NCBI RefSeq assembly: GCF_900177765.1 | Contig: NZ_FXWI01000001.1 | Location: 868,001 to 932,000 of the forward strand | Reading direction: 5' to 3' | DNA: 64,000 nt | From: Agreia sp. VKM Ac-1783 | GTDB taxonomy: Bacteria > Actinomycetota > Actinomycetes > Actinomycetales > Microbacteriaceae | Shown: positions 58,372-64,000 of the stretch, in pieces | Position numbering within the stretch: position 1 is the first letter of the stretch | How the letters are laid out: every line of letters begins with the position of its first letter | Notes under the pieces: generated by a model | Databases searched by the model: none | What the model was told of the DNA's origin: nothing | Seen by the model: only the letters and a program-made list of their open reading frames with translations | Position numbers and translations under genes: made by a program

Positions 58372-59811
58372 GTGGCCGCCGAAACCGATCTGATCACGCT
58401 GGGCCGACGCATCCGGCACCATCGCAAGAAGGCCGGGTTCACGCTCGACCAACTGGGTGCGCGGGTGGGCGTCGTGGGCAGTCAGCTCTCGCTCGTCGAG
58501 AACGGCCGCCGGGAGCCTCGGCTCGTCTTGCTGCAGAACATCGCGAGCGAGCTCGGTGTTCCGCTGACCGACCTGCTTTCGGGCGATGCTCCGGATGCCC
58601 GCACAGCCCTCGAGATCGAACTGTCGCGGGCTCAGCGAGGTCCGCTCTACGCCTCGCTCGGGCTGCCGGTCGTTCCCGCGTCGCGTAGCCTGCCCACCGA
58701 GACCCTCGAGTCCTTGGTGGGCCTGCATCGCGAGCTCATCCGCCGCGCGAATCGCGCGGTCGCGACGCCCGAGGAGGCCCGCCGAGCGAACACCGAGCTG
58801 CGACTCAGGATGCGCGAGCGCAACAACTACCTGCCCGAGATCGAGAAGATCGCCTCGGAGGCGCTCGCGAAGGTCGGTCACGTCGGGGGAGCCTTGACCC
58901 ATCGCAGCGTGAGCCTGCTCGCCGAGAGTCTCGGATTCAGCCTCATCCACGTCGACGACCTGCCCCACTCGGCACGATCCGTCATCGACCTCGAGAACGG
59001 GCGCATCTACCTGCCGCCGGCATCGATTCCCGGTGGCCACGGCCTTCGCTCGATGGCGTTGCAGGCGATGGCGCACAGGCTCCTCGGGCACCAGCCGCCC
59101 GAGAGCTACGCCGAGTTTCTGCAGCAGCGGCTCGAGATCAACTACTTCGCGGCCGCATGCCTGATGCCGCACGACGCCTCGGTGCGGTTCCTGCGCGCTG
59201 CGAAGGAGCGCCGTGACCTGTCTGTGGAGGACTTCCGTGACGCCTTCGGGGTGACTCACGAGGCGGCGGCGCTGCGGCTCACCAATCTGAGCACGGAGCA
59301 GCTCGGACTCTCGATGCACTTCTTACGCGTCGCCGACGACGGAGCTATTCAGAAGGCCTACGAGAACGACGGTCTCGTTCTGCCGATGGATGTGACGGGC
59401 GCGATCGAGGGTCAGCTCGTGTGCCGCTTCTGGGCGTCACGCGCGGCCCTGCACCGCACCAACCGCACGACGGAGTTCTACCAGTACACAGACACCCCGG
59501 GCGGAACGTTCTGGTCCGCGACGCAGACAGGCAAGACTGACGCCGGTGAGTTCTCGATCAGCGTCGGCGTGCCGTTCGCCGAGGCGAAGTGGTTTCGGGG
59601 CAGAGACACGACGGTGCGGGCGCAGTCCCGCTGCCCCGACGAGTCGTGTTGCCGCAGGCCGGACGACGACCTCGCCGAACGATGGAGAGACAGGGCCTGG
59701 CCCAGCGCGAGGCTGCACGCCCACATTCTGTCGCCGCTGCCGCAGGGAGAGTTCCCGGGCGTCGACACGCTCGAGGTCTACGAGTTCCTCGAGTCGCACT
59801 CCGCGACGTGA
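58372..59811 (+). CDS. ramB: RamB-like regulator (XRE HTH + short-chain fatty acyl domain)
   Basis: A 479-residue transcription factor. The N-terminal XRE helix-turn-helix is seen as LGRRIRHHRKKAGFTLDQLG followed by VGVVGSQLSLVENGRREPRL. The middle and C-terminal parts resemble the IrrE/ImmA-like (M78) and short-chain fatty acyl regulator domain: NYFAAACLMPHDASVRFL, GLSMHFLRVADDGAIQKAY and ISVGVPFAEAKWFRG. The overall architecture matches RamB, a regulator of acetate metabolism in Corynebacterium. AGGAGGG precedes the GTG at 58372. Its position divergent from pckG supports a role in carbon-source control. Confidence 0.85.
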   Translation: MAAETDLITLGRRIRHHRKKAGFTLDQLGARVGVVGSQLSLVENGRREPRLVLLQNIASELGVPLTDLLSGDAPDARTALEIELSRAQRGPLYASLGLPVVPASRSLPTETLESLVGLHRELIRRANRAVATPEEARRANTELRLRMRERNNYLPEIEKIASEALAKVGHVGGALTHRSVSLLAESLGFSLIHVDDLPHSARSVIDLENGRIYLPPASIPGGHGLRSMALQAMAHRLLGHQPPESYAEFLQQRLEINYFAAACLMPHDASVRFLRAAKERRDLSVEDFRDAFGVTHEAAALRLTNLSTEQLGLSMHFLRVADDGAIQKAYENDGLVLPMDVTGAIEGQLVCRFWASRAALHRTNRTTEFYQYTDTPGGTFWSATQTGKTDAGEFSISVGVPFAEAKWFRGRDTTVRAQSRCPDESCCRRPDDDLAERWRDRAWPSARLHAHILSPLPQGEFPGVDTLEVYEFLESHSAT

Positions 59812-59820
59812 CGGGCGGCG

Positions 59821-60432
59821 CTATAGCGCCGTGAATCCCGCCAGAACGGGCGAGAGCGCACGTTCGAGGTGAGCTGCGAGCGATCCTCTGTCGGGGCCGG
59901 CTTCTGCCCAGCTCGTCATCGCTGCGATGACGGCGGCCACGCAGGCGAATGACAGGCTGCGGGAGACGGCCGCGGGTGCGGAGTCGCCGAGGGCTCGCTC
60001 GATGACGTTCGACAGGCGCGTGGCCCGACCGATGGCTGACGCCATCACCTCGTGGGTGCTGCCGATGAGCTCGAAGTGGGTGAGCACCCAGGGCACGTCA
60101 GACGGGCCGAGGCGGTCGGCGACGTCGAGAAGAGCGTCGCGCAGGAGTTCGATCGGCGTCACTCCGTCATCGGTATCGGTATCGGCGCTCGCGGCGTCGA
60201 GCACTGCCGCCATGCGATCGATGCTCGCGTCGAGCCCGACCCAGAACACGTCGCTCTTGGCTGCGAAGTAGTTGAAGAAGGTGTTGCGGCTCACGCCCGC
60301 CCGGGTGCTGATCTGCTCGACGGTCGTGCCGGCGTAGCCGTTCTCGAGAAAGAGTTCGAAGGCAGCCTCTTCGAGAAGCGACGGAGACCCGACGCGGGGT
60401 CGTCCCCTCATGGCACGCGGCGCATCCGTCAC
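59821..60432 (-). CDS. TetR-family transcriptional regulator
   Basis: A 203-residue TetR repressor. The N-terminal DNA-binding HTH reads RVGSPSLLEEAAFELFLENG followed by YAGTTVEQISTRAGVSRNTF and FNYFAAKSDVFW, the standard family motif. The C-terminal ligand domain is not recognisable. It is divergent from the ABC transporter gene with about 110 bases between starts, a frequent arrangement for a local repressor. The intergenic region holds GCCTAGGC (60484-60491), a palindrome that could be part of its operator. A GTG start gives the full HTH. Confidence 0.93.
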   Translation of the reverse strand: MTDAPRAMRGRPRVGSPSLLEEAAFELFLENGYAGTTVEQISTRAGVSRNTFFNYFAAKSDVFWVGLDASIDRMAAVLDAASADTDTDDGVTPIELLRDALLDVADRLGPSDVPWVLTHFELIGSTHEVMASAIGRATRLSNVIERALGDSAPAAVSRSLSFACVAAVIAAMTSWAEAGPDRGSLAAHLERALSPVLAGFTAL

Positions 60433-60483
60433 GGGCGCATCCTCTCTCGTCTTCGCTTTATTGGGCTGAGTCTATTTAAAACG

Positions 60484-60491
60484 GCCTAGGC
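60484..60491. promoter_or_regulatory. Palindrome between the TetR gene and ABC transporter
   Basis: GCCTAGGC is a perfect 8-base palindrome and overlaps TAGGCT, a possible -10 box for the transporter operon (60487-60492). It is a candidate operator of the divergent TetR protein, but short enough that chance occurrence is possible. Confidence 0.3.
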
Positions 60492-60541
60492 TAGAAGGTG
60501 CGTCTCGCGATCGAGGCATCCCCACCCGAGAGAAGTTCATC

Positions 60542-62173
60542 ATGTTTTCGCGCCCCGGATCGTTCCGAATCGCAGGTTCCCTCGCGCTCGTCGTCAGTGC
60601 CGCTCTGGTGTTGGCCGGATGCTCCGCGTCTGCGGGCACGGGTGAGAAGGTCGAGGGAGGCACCATCTCGTTCGGTGTCGATGTCGACCCGGTGGGTCAC
60701 CTCGACGTGCACTCGTCGCAACTCGACATCAACGCGATCCTGCAGCGGCCTGTCTTCGATTCGCTCGTGTCGCAGAAGGCCGACGGCACGATCGTTCCGT
60801 GGCTGGCGACGTCGTGGCAGGTGTCCGACGACCAGTTGCAGTACACCTTCACCCTGCGCGACGACGTCACATTCTCCGACGGAGAGAAGTTCGATGCTGC
60901 TGCGGTCAAGGCGAACTTCGACCACATCGTCGACCCGGCCACCGAGTCGGCCCAGGCATCCAGCCTCATCGGCGGCGAGTACTACGCGGGCACCGAGGTG
61001 ATCGACCCGACGACCGTTCGGGTCAGCTTCTCGCAGCCGTACGCTCCGTTCCTCGCCAACGCCGCGTCGGTGCAGCTCGGCTTCTACTCGCCGAAGGTGC
61101 TGGCCGAGCATGCCAGCGAGTTGAAGGCCGGCGGCCCGGGCATCTCCGTCGGTTCGGGTCCGTTCATCCTCTCGAAGTACACCCCGGGCAGCGAGCTCGT
61201 CTATACGAAGAACCCCGATTACAACTGGGCGCCCGAGGGCGCGACGGCGCAGGGGCCGGCGACCATCGACGAGCTCGACGTGAAGATCCTCCCGGAGAGT
61301 TCGGTACGCACCAGCGCGCTCACCTCGGGCCAGGTCGATGTGATCGGCGACACAGCTCCGTCGAGCCTGACGCAGGTCGGCGACAACTTCACGGTCACGT
61401 CGACCGAGTCGCCCGGTGTGCCGTACTCGCTCTACCTCAACGTCACGCGTCCGGTCTTCTCCGACGTCACCGTGCGCAAGGCCTTCGCGGGTGGGTTCGA
61501 CCTCGATGCGGCGGTCAAGGCCGTCTTCAACGACAGCTATCAGCGCGCCTATTCGATTCTCGGGCCGACGACACCCGACTCCTACGACGCAGCCCTCGAG
61601 AAGAGCGCGTCGTTCGACGCCGACGCGGCGAACGACGCACTGGATGCCGCGGGCTGGTCGGAGCGCGACTCCGACGGCTACCGAACGAAAGACGGCAAGC
61701 GCCTGAGCGCCCGGTGGATCTCCTACACTCCCGTCAACGAGGACAACGCCAACCTCGCGAATCTGATTCAAGACGGACTGAAGAAGATCGGATTCGAGGT
61801 CGTGCACGACCAGCTCGAGCCCGGCGCCTACCTCGACGCCTACCTCGCGGGCGACTACGACCTCACCGACTGGGGATTCCTGTCGGCCGATGCGGATGTC
61901 CTGCGCAGCCACCTCGGAACGGGCGGTTACCAGAACGCGTCGCACCTCAGCGATCCCGAGATCGATGCGACGCTCGCCTCGGCCGTCGCCACGACGGATG
62001 GCTCCACGCGCGCGGAGCTGTACACGAAGCTGCAGCAGTGGAACGCGGAGAACGCCGTGATCGTGCCGCTGTACGTGCCCGAGTACATCCTCGCCTCGAG
62101 CGACAAGGTGAGCGGCATCGAGGTCGACATTCACGGGTGGCCGCTCTTCTCCGGGGCCTCGCTCACGAAGTAG
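60542..62173 (+). CDS. ABC transporter substrate-binding lipoprotein (peptide/nickel type)
   Basis: A 543-residue solute-binding lipoprotein of the SBP_bac_5 family for oligopeptides, nickel or similar ligands. A signal peptide ends at ALVLAGCS (Cys about 27). The domain begins GGTISFGVDVDPVGHLDVHS and includes ILQRPVFDSLVSQKADGTIV and VTFSDGEKFDAAAVKANFDH, the strongest family signature. The ligand is unknown. It is preceded by a divergent TetR gene and followed 25 bases later by two permease genes, so it likely leads an uptake operon. Confidence 0.93.
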   Translation: MFSRPGSFRIAGSLALVVSAALVLAGCSASAGTGEKVEGGTISFGVDVDPVGHLDVHSSQLDINAILQRPVFDSLVSQKADGTIVPWLATSWQVSDDQLQYTFTLRDDVTFSDGEKFDAAAVKANFDHIVDPATESAQASSLIGGEYYAGTEVIDPTTVRVSFSQPYAPFLANAASVQLGFYSPKVLAEHASELKAGGPGISVGSGPFILSKYTPGSELVYTKNPDYNWAPEGATAQGPATIDELDVKILPESSVRTSALTSGQVDVIGDTAPSSLTQVGDNFTVTSTESPGVPYSLYLNVTRPVFSDVTVRKAFAGGFDLDAAVKAVFNDSYQRAYSILGPTTPDSYDAALEKSASFDADAANDALDAAGWSERDSDGYRTKDGKRLSARWISYTPVNEDNANLANLIQDGLKKIGFEVVHDQLEPGAYLDAYLAGDYDLTDWGFLSADADVLRSHLGTGGYQNASHLSDPEIDATLASAVATTDGSTRAELYTKLQQWNAENAVIVPLYVPEYILASSDKVSGIEVDIHGWPLFSGASLTK

Positions 62174-62185
62174 TCCGGGCTGACA

Positions 62186-62198
62186 TAGAGTGCGAGGC
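62186..62198 (+). promoter_or_regulatory. Putative internal promoter -10 box before the first permease
   Basis: TAGAGT at 62186-62191 is followed by seven bases and the ATG at 62199. It would allow separate expression of the permeases, but the operon context makes it optional. Confidence 0.3.
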
Positions 62199-63143
62199 AT
62201 GGTACTTCGGCGCATCCTCGCGCGCGTCGCGGGGATGCTCGTGGTGGTGTGGGGCGCGGCCACCGCGGCGTTCCTGGTTCTGAAGCTCGTTCCCGGAGAC
62301 CCGGTCGATGTCATGCTCGGCGTCTCGGCGCAGGCGTCGCCCGAGCTCAAGCAGTCGATCCGGGCGGAGCTCGGCCTCGATCAGCCCTTGGTCGTTCAGT
62401 ATCTGTCGTATCTCTCCCGGCTGGTGCGGGGCGACTTCGGCACCAGCTATCAGCTTCGGCTGCCGGTGACCGAGGTGATCGGGCAGCAGCTCGGATACAC
62501 GCTGCAGCTGGCGGCGGCCTCGTTGGCGATCGCGCTGGTCATCGCCCTCGTCGGCGCGGTGCTCGTGCACGGACGGGCCGCGCGCGGAGTGTTCTCGGTG
62601 CTCGAACTGCTGGCCATCAGTTCGCCTCCGTTCTGGATCGGCCTCGTTCTTCTGAGCGTCTTCGCGTTCGGGCTCGGCTGGTTTCCGGTGGCCGGCGCAG
62701 ACGGCATCCAGAGCCTTATTCTGCCCGCGCTGACCATCGCGCTGCCGGTCGCTGGAATTCTCGGCCAGGTGCTGCGGACGGGCCTCGAAGACGCCGAGGA
62801 GCAGCCTTTCGTCACCAGTGCCAGGGCGCGCGGGGCCGGACCCGCGCGCCTGGTGCTGAGGCATACTCTGCGGCACGCGGCGATTCCCGCGCTCACCCTG
62901 GCCGGCTACATCGTGGGATCGCTTCTGGGCGGAGCCGTCGTCGTCGAGTCGGTCTTCGCCCGCCCCGGTCTGGGACGCGTGGCTCTCTCGGCCATCACCA
63001 ATCGCGACCTGCCCGTGGTCATGGGCATCATCGTCTTCACGGCCATCGTCTTCGTGCTCGTCAATCTTCTCGTCGACCTCGCCTACCGAGCCATCGATCC
63101 GCGCATCCACACGCCCACGACCGCCATCCGAGGTGCGCGATGA
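62199..63143 (+). CDS. ABC transporter permease (DppB/OppB-type)
   Basis: A 314-residue permease subunit with six hydrophobic helices. The start VLRRILARVAGMLVVVWGAA is typical of DppB-type proteins; LKLVPGDPVDVMLG follows, and the coupling EAA-like loop reads FVTSARARGAGPARLVLRH with the conserved ARGAG. The ATG at 62199 is preferred over a GTG nine bases upstream. It lies 25 bases after the substrate-binding protein and overlaps the second permease by four bases (ATGA), which places all three in one operon. Confidence 0.93.
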   Translation: MVLRRILARVAGMLVVVWGAATAAFLVLKLVPGDPVDVMLGVSAQASPELKQSIRAELGLDQPLVVQYLSYLSRLVRGDFGTSYQLRLPVTEVIGQQLGYTLQLAAASLAIALVIALVGAVLVHGRAARGVFSVLELLAISSPPFWIGLVLLSVFAFGLGWFPVAGADGIQSLILPALTIALPVAGILGQVLRTGLEDAEEQPFVTSARARGAGPARLVLRHTLRHAAIPALTLAGYIVGSLLGGAVVVESVFARPGLGRVALSAITNRDLPVVMGIIVFTAIVFVLVNLLVDLAYRAIDPRIHTPTTAIRGAR

Positions 63144-63967
63144 GCGGCGGGCTGACGGGTTGGCTGCGGGGGCGGGTCGGCCTGATCGCTGCGGTACTCC
63201 TTCTTGTCGTCGTCGCCGCGATGGCCGTGGCGCCGTGGATCTTCACGCCTCTCGACCCGCTGGCGACCGATACCTCCCAGGTGCTGCAGCCACCGGCCTG
63301 GGGGCATCCGTTTGGCACCGACCAGACCGGTCGCGACGTGTTCACCCGCGTGGTCTACGGAGCCTCGTACTCGCTCGGCGTGGGTGTCGGCGCGACCGCC
63401 GCCGCGCTGGTCGTCGGAATCATCGTGGGCACCCTGGCCGGCCTCGCTCCGCGTGTGATCGACAGCGTGGCGATGCGTGGCGTCGAGATCCTCCTCGCGT
63501 TCCCCGAGTTCCTCATCGCGCTCTTCGCGATCGCGGTACTCGGCCCGGGGCCCGTGAACGTCGCCACGGCCGTCGGAGTCGCGGCGGTGCCCGCCTACAT
63601 CAGGGTCGCGCGCGCGGAGACCCTCGTCGTTCGCCGCTCCGGCTACGTGGAGGCCGCACGGGGTCTCGGAGTGCACCCGCTGCGCGTCGCCGTGGCACAC
63701 ATCGTGCCGAACACGCTGCGCCCGCTGGGGGTCATCGCCACGATCGGAATCGGAACCACGATCGTGGCCGCGGCCGGACTCAGTTTTCTCGGCCTCGGCC
63801 CGCAGGACCCGACACCGGAGTGGGGGCTCCTCCTCTCGGGAGGCCGCAACCTCCTCGGCCAGGCCTGGTGGGTCGCGTTCTTCCCCGGCGTGCTGATCAC
63901 GCTGACCGTCGTATCGGCCACCGTCGTGGGTCGACGCCTGCGTAGGGCCGGTGAGGGGCGAGCATGA
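63140..63967 (+). CDS. ABC transporter permease (DppC/OppC-type)
   Basis: A 275-residue second permease subunit. The N-terminal helix LIAAVLLLVVVAAMAVAPWI is followed by the DppC-family motif HPFGTDQTGRDVFTRVVYGA and by the coupling loop YVEAARGLGVHPLRVAVAH; GLSFLGLGPQDPTPEWGLLL is also characteristic. It overlaps the first permease by four bases and the next ATPase gene by four bases, so all are co-translated. The transported solute is not identified. Confidence 0.94.
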   Translation: MSGGLTGWLRGRVGLIAAVLLLVVVAAMAVAPWIFTPLDPLATDTSQVLQPPAWGHPFGTDQTGRDVFTRVVYGASYSLGVGVGATAAALVVGIIVGTLAGLAPRVIDSVAMRGVEILLAFPEFLIALFAIAVLGPGPVNVATAVGVAAVPAYIRVARAETLVVRRSGYVEAARGLGVHPLRVAVAHIVPNTLRPLGVIATIGIGTTIVAAAGLSFLGLGPQDPTPEWGLLLSGGRNLLGQAWWVAFFPGVLITLTVVSATVVGRRLRRAGEGRA

Positions 63968-64000
63968 TCGAGAATCGTGAGGTCGTGCGGATCTCGGGGC
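63964..64000 (+). CDS. Start of the next gene, probably the ABC transporter ATPase (partial)
   Basis: The ATG at 63964 overlaps the stop of the DppC-type permease (ATGA), and the next codons read MIENREVVRISG, consistent with the N-terminus of an ABC ATPase. Only 12 residues are inside the window, so the assignment relies on operon position. Confidence 0.6.
   Translation, partial: MIENREVVRISG

Overview
The window is a chromosomal segment of a high-GC Gram-positive bacterium, most likely an actinomycete of the family Microbacteriaceae. Supporting signs are the strong G/C third-position bias, the actinobacterial order tig, clpP1, clpP2, clpX, actinobacterial families (GlbO-type globin, RamB-like regulator, SCO4848-like and SCO7613-like membrane proteins, DUF222-HNH protein, F420-type LLM oxidoreductase), frequent GTG starts, and many genes whose only promoter-like hexamer lies 5-7 bases before the start codon, as in leaderless transcripts. 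The species assignment is inference.

Layout. 1-5967 (minus strand): glycogen-to-trehalose genes treX, treY, treZ (treZ cut by the window edge) behind an LLM-class oxidoreductase. 6034-9959: a GerW-like protein, then a TPP riboswitch driving an ECF thiamine/HMP transporter (ykoE, ykoD, ykoC) with a coupled P-loop kinase-like gene. 9999-13100: small acidic protein, a degenerate D-Ala-D-Ala carboxypeptidase homologue lacking its catalytic serine, a small zincin, tRNA-His, orn, an SCO4848-like protein, tRNA-Arg. 13266-16091: an FMN-binding lipoprotein, ApbE and a membrane-FNR fusion form a compact extracytosolic flavin electron-transfer module. 16113-23517: membrane protein, small protein, aldo/keto reductase, paralogous SSB, lipoprotein, ettA, two thioesterases, a hypothetical protein. 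23531-33072: FAD dehydrogenase, globin plus MscS channel, pepN, rpiB, Fpg/Nei glycosylase, PaiB-like protein, amidohydrolase.

33073-35209 holds a DUF222-HNH gene flanked by gene-free DNA, including an array of short REP-like repeats; it is the most accessory-looking part. 35210-43173: small protein, PPK2, dps, a two-component system, and a 1289-residue SCO7613-like membrane protein. 43273-50224: tRNA-Gly, tRNA-Pro, tig, an APH-like phosphotransferase, a DUF445 protein, and clpP1-clpP2-clpX; three tandem ClgR-box-like repeats precede clpP1. 50205-53657: BenE-like transporter, a siderophore-interacting protein that seems to start at CTG, small protein, lipoprotein, acetyltransferase. 53689-59811: valS, pckG and a divergent RamB-like regulator. 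59821-64000: a TetR regulator divergent from a peptide-type ABC transporter cut by the window edge.

Most of the window is housekeeping or conserved actinobacterial sequence. No prophage, integrase, insertion sequence, CRISPR array or obvious defence island was seen. The most noteworthy items are the flavinylation electron-transfer cassette, the tandem operator-like repeats before clpP1, the catalytically degenerate DacA-like protein, the CTG-start candidate for the siderophore-interacting protein, and the recurrent leaderless promoter geometry.
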